Notes: generated by a model from the sequence alone, not told the origin. A DNA stretch of 64,000 nt from an uncultured Oscillospiraceae bacterium (GCA_934513685.1 CAKSWY010000014.1:1-64000), one strand, 5' to 3'; shown: positions 9,476-17,966, counted from the first letter of the stretch. Numbers and translations: made by a program.

Positions 9476-10195
9476 GAAACTTCCTCCTACAGGAGATAAC
9501 GATGATGGGACGATTGATTTGGAATGCAGGCGGGCGGCAGGGCAGATGTGAATGAAATTACCCAACCACCAACTTGTTCGTCTTTTTCAAAAATTTCGCC
9601 GGGATTGGTCGATCCAGCCGCCAGGTAATGTTCGTTGGCCGGCTGCCCACATGGTTGGCACAGCGCTGGCCGGCAGGGGAGTTCTCTGCCGTGGTTGCAC
9701 TGGCTCTGCCAATGGAACAGATTCTCGGTGACGGGCTAGTTAACGACATTCAATCTTCGCTTACAAATATTGACTTTATTATACAGCTTTACTCATTTAT
9801 ACGACAAGAGCGTTTCGCGCTGGGATATAGAACGCTCTGCAAATTTGCTAGACTGATTGGGGCGAGGTCGCATAAGCGAGGAAATCAGGGGATTGGACTT
9901 ATAAGTAAGTTGTTGGTGCAGCGATTGTGGACAATATGGCAGCTCAACATATACGGTGTTTTTTATATCTTTTTATTTTCCTGGCCAAGATGTATTACAG
10001 CCCTGCAAGTTTCCAATCCCGATTCAAAAGAATTTTCTTGCGTTTGCGCTCAAAATGTACTAAACTTAAATGGCTGTAAGCTTAGATAGAATTGTAGTTG
10101 GCGTGCTTCTTTCGGCCGGGCAGAAGATTCATCGTCTTTTAAGCGGCAGTTTGTTCAAGCCTAAATTTTGTATACAGCTTCATAATTTTACATCG
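9476..10195. other. AT-rich leader/intergenic region upstream of jetA
   Basis: This 720-bp gap has a sharp fall in GC beyond about 9,730. I see a minus-strand promoter (9778-9807), a possible 63-codon minus-strand leader ORF (9558-9749) and several short hairpins between 9,600 and 9,730. No protein family is recognisable on either strand. The region between the promoter and tRNA-Arg may be decayed foreign DNA. Confidence 0.5.
9778..9807 (-). promoter_or_regulatory. Probable sigma-A promoter of the jetABCD operon
   Basis: Read on the minus strand: TTGTCG (9802-9807), 18-bp spacer, TATAAT (9778-9783). Transcription would start near 9771 and give a leader of about 295 nt before jetA. Confidence 0.55.
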
Positions 10196-10272
10196 GTCTC
10201 TGTAGCTCAGATGGATAGAGCGTTCGCCTCCTAAGCGAAAGGCCGCGCGTTCGACTCGCGCCAGGGACACCA
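10196..10272 (+). tRNA. tRNA-Arg (anticodon CCT)
   Basis: Acceptor stem 10196-10202 pairs with 10262-10268 (one G-T pair), discriminator A10269, encoded CCA 10270-10272. The anticodon stem ttcgc/gcgaa encloses ctcctaa, anticodon CCT (reads AGG). It borders the AT-rich end of the Wadjet region. Confidence 0.93.
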
Positions 10273-10274
10273 CC

Positions 10275-10316
10275 AATGCCGCAGATCTGTTTGTTTTATA
10301 GATTTGCGGCATTTTT
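10275..10316 (+). terminator. Intrinsic terminator of tRNA-Arg
   Basis: aatgccgcagatct (10275-10288) pairs imperfectly with agatttgcggcatt (10300-10313), followed by T residues; directly downstream of the tRNA. Confidence 0.8.
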
Positions 10317-10345
10317 ATCATAGCCGTAGAAGGGATCAATCCGCA

Positions 10346-10816
10346 ATGACAAACATTCTATTTATCTGCCACGGCAACATCTGCCGCAGCCCCATGGCGG
10401 AATACGTCATGCGCGACCTGGTGCAAAAGGCCGGGCTTGCGCGGCAGGTCGCCGTCAGCTCGGCCGCCACCAGCACCGAGGAGATCGGCAACCCGGTCTA
10501 TCCCCCGGCACGGCGAATTCTGGCCTGCCATGACATCCGCTGTGAGGGGCATGCCGCCCGGCAGCTGCAGCGAAGCGATTATTCCGCGTATGACCTGCTC
10601 ATCGGCATGGACAATGCCAACGTGCGCAACATTGTGCGTATGTTCGGCGGCGACCCGGCCGGCAAGGTGCACCGCCTGCTGGACTACACCTGCCGCCCCG
10701 GCGAAGTGGCCGACCCCTGGTACACCGGTAATTTTGAAGAGACCTGGCAGGATGTAACCGAGGGCTGCCAGGCGCTGCTGGATCATCTGATGGAAACCGG
10801 GGCCGTTCACGCATAA
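10346..10816 (+). CDS. Low-molecular-weight protein-tyrosine phosphatase
   Basis: Dephosphorylates protein tyrosines (or, in some bacteria, arginines) in the cytoplasm. The 156-residue protein matches family length. The P-loop CHGNICRS places the nucleophile Cys at 8 and Arg at 14, and the general-acid loop DPWYTGNFEETW starts at Asp123. The ATG at 10346 directly precedes the first beta-strand and follows AGAAGGG. It is monocistronic between two terminators. In many Firmicutes such enzymes pair with a tyrosine kinase for capsule control, but no kinase is adjacent here. Confidence 0.93.
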   Translation: MTNILFICHGNICRSPMAEYVMRDLVQKAGLARQVAVSSAATSTEEIGNPVYPPARRILACHDIRCEGHAARQLQRSDYSAYDLLIGMDNANVRNIVRMFGGDPAGKVHRLLDYTCRPGEVADPWYTGNFEETWQDVTEGCQALLDHLMETGAVHA

Positions 10817-10899
10817 GCGAAATGCTGCATTTTTCCCATACTGCTTCTTGTTTCTGCCATTTTAGAAAAGGCTCTTATACTGTGTAAAACATACCGTGT

Positions 10900-10957
10900 A
10901 AAACGGACGTGTTTGCCGACCAAGTTCAATTTGTCGGCAGAATACGCCCGTTTTTAT
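10900..10957. terminator. Bidirectional terminator between phosphatase and MerR gene
   Basis: A long two-part inverted repeat (acggacgt/acgcccgt outer arms and tgccgac/gtcggca inner arms) has A-run on the left and T-run on the right, so it can end both the plus-strand phosphatase and the minus-strand merR-type gene. Confidence 0.8.
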
Positions 10958-11715
10958 TTTGCCTCGCACAACTCCAGATACCCCTTCAGGTATTCCACAC
11001 TCTCCCCTTCCTCTGTGCAGGTCAACAAATGACAGGCCAGAAACACCCCCGTTCTGTACTTTTTCTGCACCATTGAAATCACCTCTTCCGCTTCCACACC
11101 CTGGTAGTTGTCCGCTTCCATCGCCCGGATCGGAAAGGTCAAAAAGCGCGGCTCCCCCTGTTTTTGCCACAGAAGCGACTTTTCTTTATCAGAAGGAGCT
11201 TTCTCCCAGATCAGCCCTTTGCATCCCATATCTCCGCTGGATGTATCCCGGAACCACACATAGCGGGCAGGGTCCTCAATATACCGCAGCAGCTTTTCTC
11301 TCTCCCAAAACTCCCAACCCACCACATAGCGAAACGGCAAACGCTCTACCCGATAAGGCTCAGCCATCAGGTGCTGCAGGGCATCATACCGCTCCTTTTG
11401 CAGCTGGATGCGCCGCTGCATTTGAGCAAATGCCTGAATCTGTTCATCCAATTGCTTCTGTGACAGTTCCAAGGCGCTTCCGTACTCCTGAAGAGAGGTT
11501 TCCGCAAAATTGTTTACCTGCTTAACCGGGATACCCAAATTGCGGTAAAACATGATGTCTGCAATGTGAATCAGATCCGTTGTGGTATAGCGGCGGTAGC
11601 TGTTCTCGCCTTTTTCGATGTGAAACAGATTTTTTCGTTCCCAAAAGCGCAGAGTGGAGGCCGGGATATCCAGAATTTGTGCAATTTCGCCAATGGTAAA
11701 GGTCTTTCGGCCCAT
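10954..11715 (-). CDS. MerR-family regulator with GyrI-like effector domain
   Basis: Activator that untwists a promoter with an over-long spacer. 253 residues: N-terminal winged HTH (FTIGEIAQILDIPASTLRFW, residues 4-23, then the wing with YRRYT), a coiled-coil dimerisation helix to about 125, and a C-terminal 110 residues resembling BmrR/GyrI small-molecule domains (RLPFRYVVGWEFWEREKL, later an EAEEV segment). It is divergent from the amidohydrolase-transporter pair across a 141-bp gap containing a 19-bp-spacer promoter, so it most likely controls them and perhaps itself. The ligand is unknown. Confidence 0.88.
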   Translation of the reverse strand: MGRKTFTIGEIAQILDIPASTLRFWERKNLFHIEKGENSYRRYTTTDLIHIADIMFYRNLGIPVKQVNNFAETSLQEYGSALELSQKQLDEQIQAFAQMQRRIQLQKERYDALQHLMAEPYRVERLPFRYVVGWEFWEREKLLRYIEDPARYVWFRDTSSGDMGCKGLIWEKAPSDKEKSLLWQKQGEPRFLTFPIRAMEADNYQGVEAEEVISMVQKKYRTGVFLACHLLTCTEEGESVEYLKGYLELCEAK

Positions 11716-11760
11716 GATTTGCTCTCCTTTTTCTCTTTTTTGCTATTTTATCAAAAAAGC

Positions 11761-11793
11761 CCTTGACATTCAACTAAGTACAAGGTTTATTCT
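11761..11793 (+). promoter_or_regulatory. MerR-type promoter with operator dyad
   Basis: -35 TTGACA (11763-11768), 19-bp spacer, -10 TATTCT (11788-11793). The spacer is 2 bp longer than optimal, the hallmark of MerR-activated promoters. A dyad CCTTG (11761-11765) / CAAGG (11781-11785) lies over the spacer as expected for a MerR dimer. Confidence 0.82.
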
Positions 11794-11856
11794 GAAACCA
11801 CGAAAATTGTGCACAAAGTTTTCGCCCAAATCAAAGCAAAAAAGGAGGAAAAAGAG

Positions 11857-12990
11857 ATGCTGTTAAAAAATGGTACAGCACTTCTTTTTGAGCAAGGCGG
11901 TTTTGTTTCACAGGACATCCGGGTAAAGAACGGCAAAATTTCCGAAATGGCACAGACCCTGTCCCCGGAAGCAGGCGAAGAAGTTGTGGATGCCAGCGGC
12001 TGCTTTATCACGCCTGGCCTGATTGATGCGCACAGCCACATCTGCATCAGTGAGGAAGGCGGCGGCAGCGAAGGGGACGACTGCTGCGATTATTCCGGCA
12101 CCGCCACCCCGGAGTTGGAGGTTCTGGATGGCCTGTATCCCTTCGACCGTGCGGTGAAGGACTGCGTGCGCGCCGGTGTTACCACCACCTGCGTGGCCCC
12201 CGGCAGCGACGGCGTTGTGGGGGGCGTGGCCTCGGTCATCCAGCTTACCGGCCATGTGGCCGATGAAATGCTGGTGCGCCGCATGGCCGCCATGAAGTGC
12301 AGCGTTGGCGAAAATCCCAAGAAAGCCAATTACAGCTTTTGCTCCCGCATGGGCGTGGCATTTCAGCTGCGCAAAGCCTTCGACGCTGCATTGGATTACA
12401 AGCACCGCAAGGAAGAAGCCGAAAAAAACGGTACGTATTTCTGCAAGGACCGGGGCATGGAGCACATGCTGCTGGTGTTGGATAAAAAAATGCCTGTGCA
12501 CATGCACGCCCACCGCTCAGACGACATCTGCACTGCCGTGCGCATCGCGCAGGAATATGGCTTTGACATGGTCATCCTCCACGGCACCGATGCCATCCCC
12601 GTTGCAGATTATCTGGCCCGCTTCAACTACCCGGTGGTGGTCGGCCCCAGCATGAGTTCCCGTTCCAAACCGGAGCTGTTGGGCAAAACCTTTGCCACAG
12701 CCGGCGTGTTGGCCAAGGCTGGGGTAAAGGTCTGCATCTGTTCGGATCACGATGTAACCCCCATGTACTTCCTCACCACCTATGTGGGGCTGGCCGTTCA
12801 ACACGGCATGGATGAGCTGGAAGCCCTGAAAGCCGTCACCCGCAATCCGGCCGAAGTGTTGGGCATTCAGGACCGCAAGGGCGACCTGAAGGTCGGCCTG
12901 GATGCAGACATTGTCCTTTGGGACGGCAACCCGCTGGACTACAACACACGAACCCGTCAGGTCTACATTCAGGGCACTGCCCAGATGTAA
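11857..12990 (+). CDS. Amidohydrolase (imidazolonepropionase-like superfamily)
   Basis: Metal-dependent hydrolase of cyclic amides or amidino compounds; substrate unknown. The 377-residue TIM barrel has the metal-binding HxH in PGLIDAHSHI (His59, His61), further histidines in HMHAHRSDD and the strand-8 Asp in SDHDVTP, plus the small beta-sandwich at both ends (final strand VGLDADIVLWDG). Start at 11857 follows AAAGGAGG; an upstream in-frame ATG at 11809 lies between promoter and SD and is unlikely. It is followed after 64 bp by a YfcC transporter, suggesting uptake and hydrolysis of one compound under MerR control. Confidence 0.88.
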   Translation: MLLKNGTALLFEQGGFVSQDIRVKNGKISEMAQTLSPEAGEEVVDASGCFITPGLIDAHSHICISEEGGGSEGDDCCDYSGTATPELEVLDGLYPFDRAVKDCVRAGVTTTCVAPGSDGVVGGVASVIQLTGHVADEMLVRRMAAMKCSVGENPKKANYSFCSRMGVAFQLRKAFDAALDYKHRKEEAEKNGTYFCKDRGMEHMLLVLDKKMPVHMHAHRSDDICTAVRIAQEYGFDMVILHGTDAIPVADYLARFNYPVVVGPSMSSRSKPELLGKTFATAGVLAKAGVKVCICSDHDVTPMYFLTTYVGLAVQHGMDELEALKAVTRNPAEVLGIQDRKGDLKVGLDADIVLWDGNPLDYNTRTRQVYIQGTAQM

Positions 12991-13054
12991 CGGCGGCATT
13001 TGCCCATAAAGCCGCCAATGAGCCCAAACACATTCAGAAAGGGGATCTCTTACC

Positions 13055-14623
13055 ATGAGTAAAAAGCGGAAGTTTCAAATGCCCGGTTCCATGGTCCTTT
13101 TGTTTTTCGTTCTGATTTTTGTTGCAGTTCTCACCTGGATCGTCCCGGTCTCCGTTGTGACCAAGGACCCGGATACCGGCGAGCGTATCGTCCATTATGA
13201 TGCTTCATTTGATGCAGACGGTAATGTTGTGGAAGGCACCGGCACCAATCCCGCCGGTTTGTGGGACATTTTCATGGCTCCCATCCACGGATTTGCCAAA
13301 GGTGCCGATGTGAGTGCTTCCATTCTGGTGTCCGGCGCATTTTTGGCACTGGTTAATTATGTGGGCGCTATGGATGCCGGCGTGGGTGCGCTGCTGAAGC
13401 GCTACAACGGAAAAAAGCTGCTGGCCATTCTCATGCTGCTGTTCGCGCTGATGGGCACCGTATACGGTGCGTGGGAGGAATTTCCTGCCTACGCTCTGGT
13501 GCTGATTCCGCTCTGTGTAAAGGCCGGATATGACGTTTTAACCGGCTTCTATGTGCTGTTCATCGGTGCAGTCATCGGCAATATGGCCAGCGTAACCAAC
13601 CCTTACTCCACCGGCGTGGCTGTTTCAGCCATCAATAACCCGGAGCTGTCTCTTGGCACCGGCATCGTCATGCGTGTGCTGCTGTTTGTGGTGCTGTACG
13701 TTGTAGGTACGGCACTGGTTCTGCGCTATGCCGAGTCTGTCCGCAAGGATCCCACCCGCTCCGCGGTATATGGTCTGCCGGTCAACACCCTGATGGACGA
13801 GTCCTCTGCCAAGGAGATGCCCACCCTCACCGGCAAGCGCAAATGGACACTGGCTGTGTTCGCCATCATGATTCTGATCATCGTCATGGGCTACATTCCC
13901 TGGGCTTCCATTCCCTGCGGCGACCAGACCATGTACGAGATCGTCAACCATCCTCAGGTCTGGCTGGGCGAGCATGTTCCCGTTCTGGCCAACTTCCTGG
14001 GCCTGAACACCTTCACCTGGTGGGGCGACTGGTACTTTGATGAATTCACCATCGTTATGCTCATCGGCAGCGTGGTTGTGGCCGCCATCAACCGTCTTTC
14101 CCTGCAGGAGTTCTCCCGTGAGTTCATCGGCGGTGCCCGCAGCCTGGTCAGCATCACGCTGGTGGTGTCAGTCTCCCGCGGCATTACCCTGCTGATGGGC
14201 AGCGGCACCAGCGGTATGAGCGTTACCTTCGTCTACTGGATTCGCAACATGCTGTCCGGCGTTCCGGTCTGGCTGTTCGCCATTGCCGCCGTTGCCACCT
14301 ACTGCATCAGTGCGCTGTTCATTCAGGGTACGTCCAGCACTGCCGGCATCACCATGCCCATTCTGGGTGCTGTGGCCTTCACCCTGTTTGCCGGCACCAG
14401 CATTGGCTCTGCCGGCGGCCAGATGCTGCTGGTTTCCTGCTTTACCCTGGGCCTGAACTTTACGGCCAGCGGTCTGTATCCTGAAGCAACCAAGATGGGC
14501 GTGCTGGAGCTGACCAACATTCCGTATCCCACCTATCTGCGCCACGTCACCCGCATTCTTGTTCCCATGCTTCTGGCCGGCACCGCGGTTCTCATGATCT
14601 CTCCCTACCTCGGCCTGGTTTGA
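13055..14623 (+). CDS. YfcC-family membrane transporter
   Basis: Integral membrane protein of 522 residues with about 12 hydrophobic segments; the opening PGSMVLLFFVLIFVAVLTWI and the extracytoplasmic loop ending in DIFMAPIHGF are characteristic of the YfcC/DcuC-like group. Members are annotated as C4-dicarboxylate or basic amino-acid carriers; the substrate cannot be told from sequence. Good SD (AAAGGGGAT) before ATG. It shares the MerR-controlled transcript with the amidohydrolase, so it probably imports its substrate or exports its product. Confidence 0.85.
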   Translation: MSKKRKFQMPGSMVLLFFVLIFVAVLTWIVPVSVVTKDPDTGERIVHYDASFDADGNVVEGTGTNPAGLWDIFMAPIHGFAKGADVSASILVSGAFLALVNYVGAMDAGVGALLKRYNGKKLLAILMLLFALMGTVYGAWEEFPAYALVLIPLCVKAGYDVLTGFYVLFIGAVIGNMASVTNPYSTGVAVSAINNPELSLGTGIVMRVLLFVVLYVVGTALVLRYAESVRKDPTRSAVYGLPVNTLMDESSAKEMPTLTGKRKWTLAVFAIMILIIVMGYIPWASIPCGDQTMYEIVNHPQVWLGEHVPVLANFLGLNTFTWWGDWYFDEFTIVMLIGSVVVAAINRLSLQEFSREFIGGARSLVSITLVVSVSRGITLLMGSGTSGMSVTFVYWIRNMLSGVPVWLFAIAAVATYCISALFIQGTSSTAGITMPILGAVAFTLFAGTSIGSAGGQMLLVSCFTLGLNFTASGLYPEATKMGVLELTNIPYPTYLRHVTRILVPMLLAGTAVLMISPYLGLV

Positions 14624-14646
14624 TGTCTCCGCTCCTCGCCCCGCTC

Positions 14647-14675
14647 TTGTTCTTCCCTGGCCGCTGTGCTATAAT
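14647..14675 (+). promoter_or_regulatory. Sigma-A promoter of the nitroreductase gene
   Basis: TTGTTC (14647-14652), 17-bp spacer, perfect TATAAT (14670-14675), 63 bp upstream of the start codon. Confidence 0.75.
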
Positions 14676-14737
14676 GGGGCCGGATTTTCACGCTTCCGAT
14701 CCGGAGGCGCACCTGGCTAGAAACGGAGCGTACAACT

Positions 14738-15250
14738 ATGACTTTTCAGGAATTGACCCAGCAGCGGTATTCGCTGCGCAAGTTCAGCGATAAACCGGTG
14801 GAGGACGAAAAGCTGCAGCTGGTTCTTGAGGCCGCGCGGAGCGCCCCCACCGCCCACAATTTTCAGCCCCAGCGGGTGTTCGTGCTTCGCAGCGAGCAGG
14901 CGCTGGAAAAGGTGGACGTCTGAACCGCCTGCCATTTTCATCCGCCGGTGATGCTGGTGGTGGCCTACGACCCCGCCGCTGCCTGGAACCGGGAAGGCGA
15001 CGGCAAAAACCATGGCGAGATCGACGCCAGCCTGGCCACGATGCAGATGATGCTGCAGGCGGCCGACCTGGGGCTGGGCACCACCTACGTGGGTATGTTT
15101 GAGCCGGAGAAGCTGCTGGCTGCCTTTCCTGAAATGCAGGGGCTGGTTCCCATTGCTCTGCTGCCCCTGGGCTATCCTGCTGAGGGGGCACACCCCGCCC
15201 GCCTGCACGCCCAGCGCAAGGAGCTGAGCGAGCTGGTGCAGATCCTGTAA
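14738..15250 (+). CDS. Nitroreductase-family flavoprotein with in-frame TGA (possible selenoprotein or pseudogene)
   Basis: FMN-dependent nitroreductase fold: N-terminal QQRYSLRKFSDKPVE with the usual RxSxRxF phosphate-binding pattern, APTAHNFQPQR, and the C-terminal half DASLATMQMMLQAADLGLG and LPLGYPAEGAHPARLH. The frame is open from 14738 to 15250 except for one TGA at 14921-14923 (codon 62). By memory, clostridial relatives carry Cys at this place (CTPYHF-like), and here the local sequence is V-(TGA)-T-A-C-HFHPP, so reading TGA as Sec would create a U-x-x-C motif. A weak hairpin can be drawn just downstream. The alternative is a single nonsense mutation, giving two fragments (14738-14923 and an internal ATG at 14951). 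It has its own promoter and terminator. Confidence 0.7.
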
Positions 15251-15269
15251 CCACATTCTCTCCATAACG

Positions 15270-15316
15270 AAAAAGGCGGAACCCGCCTGCGCCGTGCGCA
15301 GTGGGTTCCGCTTTTT
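15270..15316. terminator. Bidirectional terminator
   Basis: aaaaaggcggaaccc pairs with gggttccgcttttt with one bulge; A-run on the left and T-run on the right, serving the nitroreductase gene (plus) and the RyR module (minus). Confidence 0.85.
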
Positions 15317-15358
15317 CTTTTACCGTATTAAGGCATTTCATACCCGGGGCAGGCCGGG

Positions 15359-15649
15359 TTATTCTGCACGCCGGATCTCAAACCCCATGCTCTGGATCAG
15401 GCGCAGCGTTTCCAGCGCGGTGTGCCGGTCATAGTCCTTCTCTTCCTCCGGCAGCTCTTCGTAGGGCACCAGGCAGGGATGCTGCTTTTGGGCGTCGTCC
15501 CGCGCCGGGCCCCACACCCAGCCGTTCTTCAGCCGCTGGGCGGCCCACACCTCATGGGTGTTCCGGGCCAACTGCTCGGCCAGGGCCAGCACCTCGTCCG
15601 GCAGGGTCACGTTCCGAGTGTCTTTCGGGTGGGGAATGTATCGCTCCAT
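15359..15649 (-). CDS. Stand-alone RyR-domain protein
   Basis: A 96-residue protein that is almost entirely one RyR domain (ryanodine-receptor repeat, PF02026 type): YIPHPKDTRNVTLPDEV, ARNTHEVWAAQRLKNGWVWG, then HPCLVPYEELPEEEKDYDR and the closing helix ALETLRLIQSMGFEI. Bacterial RyR domains are thought to be ligand-binding modules. The start at 15649 has AAGGAG upstream and lies 2 bp after the stop of the large membrane protein, so the two are translationally coupled and probably form one complex. Confidence 0.88.
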   Translation of the reverse strand: MERYIPHPKDTRNVTLPDEVLALAEQLARNTHEVWAAQRLKNGWVWGPARDDAQKQHPCLVPYEELPEEEKDYDRHTALETLRLIQSMGFEIRRAE

Positions 15650-15651
15650 GG

Positions 15652-17922
15652 TCAGCTCTCCTTTTGCGGTTTCATACCAAGATATTCGGGGATTACAGAA
15701 AGCATCTCGTAGTCCCACTGCTTAAAGTCGGTGGGAACCGCCAGCATGGCCGCATCCTGGCTCAGGCCCAGATGCTCCAGCTCTGCCCGGCAGCCATACA
15801 TATCTCTCACACAGTCCGCCCAGGCCCCGGCCTCCGGGCCGTACAGCCAGCGGCCAATCACGGCGTCCGCCTCAGCCCGCCGGACCTCCAGTTCCGCCCA
15901 AGCGTCCGGCAGCTTGCACCGCAGCAGGTGATGGAATTTCAGCGAGAAGTTGTCCAGGTCGTCAAAGTCCTCCCGCTCAACGGCCGCCCAGTCCGCCGGG
16001 CGGATGGCCCCTTCGCCGGGGCGGCTGTCCACCAGGCAGGGGTGCAGGCGCAGGTGCTCCTGCTTTGCGTCCCGCTTGGCCGGGTCCGCCAGCATGTAGT
16101 GGGCCAGCTCCTGCGCGGTGGGGCACCGGTACCCGATGGACAGCGTGTAGGCGTTCCAGCGCCGGTGCTCCTGCCAGGCCAGCAGGGCCTTTTTCTCCTG
16201 CACTGCCGCACGGGCCTGGACGCTTTCGCAGCAGGGCTGCCCGTCCTCCGGGTTCAGCAGCTGCGGCGCGGCCGAGAACAGCTTATAGCCCGCATGCACC
16301 ACCACGGCCATGGACGAACGGCGCTTGTACTCATCCTGCTGGAACTTCTTCCAGTCGTCCGGATTGTGATGGGCGTTTACGTCAAAGGCGCGCTGCTCCA
16401 GCACGGGCGCAAAGACGTTCTCCACACTGAACTGCTCTTCCTCGCTGCCGAACGCGCGGCAGCTGCACCATTCCGTGCGCGGCTCTTCGTTCAGCACCCG
16501 GCACAGGTGCGGGTCCCGGATGAGATAATTCACAAACGTCCGGGTCGGGTTCGTCAGTGCATTCAGATCAAACCGGCGCTGGAGCCAGCGGGCTGCGTCC
16601 AGGCTGCAGCCGTCTGCCCCCAGGTCCACCACCGCGTAGGCACAGCCGTTCAGCGTCGGGTTCTCCTGCAGCAGCTGCTCAAGGTCCCGGCCGTCCGCCC
16701 GGATGGAATAAAAGGCAAAGGCCGCATAGGCGTCCTCTGCATTCAGATGCACTCCCGGCATGGCCATGGCCAGCTCGTTTTTCAGGGTCTCCGGGTCCGG
16801 CGAGGCCAGATGCAGCTCCAGCCGCACGAGTTCTTCCTCCGGCCCGCTCATCTGGCCGCACCAGTACGCTGCGCGGATGAACTCCCGGCAAAAGGGGGTG
16901 TCGCCCAGCACCAGCAGCTTCAGCGTCTGGGCCGGATGGTTCAGCAGGGGCAGATACAGCGGCTGCTGGGTAAGCAGCCGGTAGGCAAGGGTCACGTCCT
17001 CCTGCACCACTTTGGTAACCGGTGCGCCCTCGCCCAGCCGCGCCCGGGCCTGTTTCAGGATCTCCCCGGCGTTTTCGTCCTGCGAGAAAACCAGAATGTC
17101 GATTTCGTCCGCTTTCGGGCACAGGGTGCGGCAATCCGTCTGCAGGGCAATGGCCGCGTCCAGATTGGCCACCGGGTCCTGGTCCATCAGCAGGTAGGTC
17201 ACCCGCCCGCGGCCGGGCAGGCGCAGCTGCTGCAGGTCGTCCTCCAGGCAAATGCCCCCCAGCTTCCGGGCACGTGCCAGCAGCTCGGCCCGCTGCTCGT
17301 TCTCCTTATCCACATAGGCGTCGGTGAAAATCACCGCCATGCGGCCCTTCGCCGCCGCTTCGCCCACCAGGCCCACGCCCTGCTCCGCGCGGGCCAGATC
17401 TTCCGCCAGCAGCACCGCCGGTTCGTTCAGTTCGGAAAAGACGTACTTGCGCCGGCCGCCCTGCAAATAGTACCGAATCCAGGGGAACAGGTTGCTCAGC
17501 AGGTCCAGCAAAATGGCGCCGCCCGCAATGGGGGCCAGCAGGTTCTGCAGCGAAATGTACATGCCGGCCAGCGTCACCGCCGCGGCCGAGCCGCTCATCC
17601 ACTGCCACAGGTCCCGCCCGGCAAACAGATAGTCGGTGTAGCCCTCGTCCATGCTGAAGGTCTGCAGGCTGTGCACGGCGCTGTCCAGCGCCGTTTCAAA
17701 CAGGTTCAGCCCGTTCGGCTCCTCCACAAGCGCACCGTCGGCCAGATACAGCCCCACCGCCAGCCGCACGCAGAAGATGCTGACAAACAGCAGGCCCAGG
17801 CTTTTCGCCAAGGCCCGGGTGACCTCCTCTTTTTTTCGGACGAATGCGCGCCAAAGCTGTGCCGCAGCGGCCAGCAGCAGCAGCAGCGACAGACCCCAAA
17901 GCGCAAAAAAGATCATTCTCAT
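15652..17922 (-). CDS. Membrane protein with channel-like N-terminus, TrkA-N-like domain and C-terminal RyR-like domain
   Basis: About 756 residues. The N-terminus has hydrophobic helices at roughly 3-25, 40-60, and 110-150, with a re-entrant-looking amphipathic stretch between them (ALDSAVHSLQTFS). Beyond about 160 come Rossmann-like segments (RKYVFSELNEPAVLLAEDLA; RMAVIFTDAYVD; VTYLLMDQDPVANLDAAIAL; TLKLLVLGDTPFCREFIRAA) reminiscent of TrkA-N/RCK nucleotide-binding domains. Near the C-terminus, EHRRWNAYTLSIGYR followed by RLHPCLVD and the DDLDNFS segment resembles a second RyR domain. The start at 17922 is better spaced from GGAAGG than the ATG at 17928. A ligand-gated channel-like sensor or effector is an inference; no experimental function is known to me. 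Confidence 0.72.
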   Translation of the reverse strand: MRMIFFALWGLSLLLLLAAAAQLWRAFVRKKEEVTRALAKSLGLLFVSIFCVRLAVGLYLADGALVEEPNGLNLFETALDSAVHSLQTFSMDEGYTDYLFAGRDLWQWMSGSAAAVTLAGMYISLQNLLAPIAGGAILLDLLSNLFPWIRYYLQGGRRKYVFSELNEPAVLLAEDLARAEQGVGLVGEAAAKGRMAVIFTDAYVDKENEQRAELLARARKLGGICLEDDLQQLRLPGRGRVTYLLMDQDPVANLDAAIALQTDCRTLCPKADEIDILVFSQDENAGEILKQARARLGEGAPVTKVVQEDVTLAYRLLTQQPLYLPLLNHPAQTLKLLVLGDTPFCREFIRAAYWCGQMSGPEEELVRLELHLASPDPETLKNELAMAMPGVHLNAEDAYAAFAFYSIRADGRDLEQLLQENPTLNGCAYAVVDLGADGCSLDAARWLQRRFDLNALTNPTRTFVNYLIRDPHLCRVLNEEPRTEWCSCRAFGSEEEQFSVENVFAPVLEQRAFDVNAHHNPDDWKKFQQDEYKRRSSMAVVVHAGYKLFSAAPQLLNPEDGQPCCESVQARAAVQEKKALLAWQEHRRWNAYTLSIGYRCPTAQELAHYMLADPAKRDAKQEHLRLHPCLVDSRPGEGAIRPADWAAVEREDFDDLDNFSLKFHHLLRCKLPDAWAELEVRRAEADAVIGRWLYGPEAGAWADCVRDMYGCRAELEHLGLSQDAAMLAVPTDFKQWDYEMLSVIPEYLGMKPQKES

Positions 17923-17966
17923 GGTCATCTTCCTTCCCGATTGGCTTTCTTTCCGGTTCTAGTCTC

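Noticed and set aside
9558..9749. 63-codon minus-strand frame as a genuine gene upstream of jetA
   Set aside because: No SD and no recognisable sequence; kept only as a speculative leader ORF in the findings.
9574..10089. A 171-codon plus-strand frame in the AT-rich region before tRNA-Arg
   Set aside because: Crosses a sharp composition change, has no SD-like site and no recognisable domain. Possibly decayed DNA, but not supportable as a gene.
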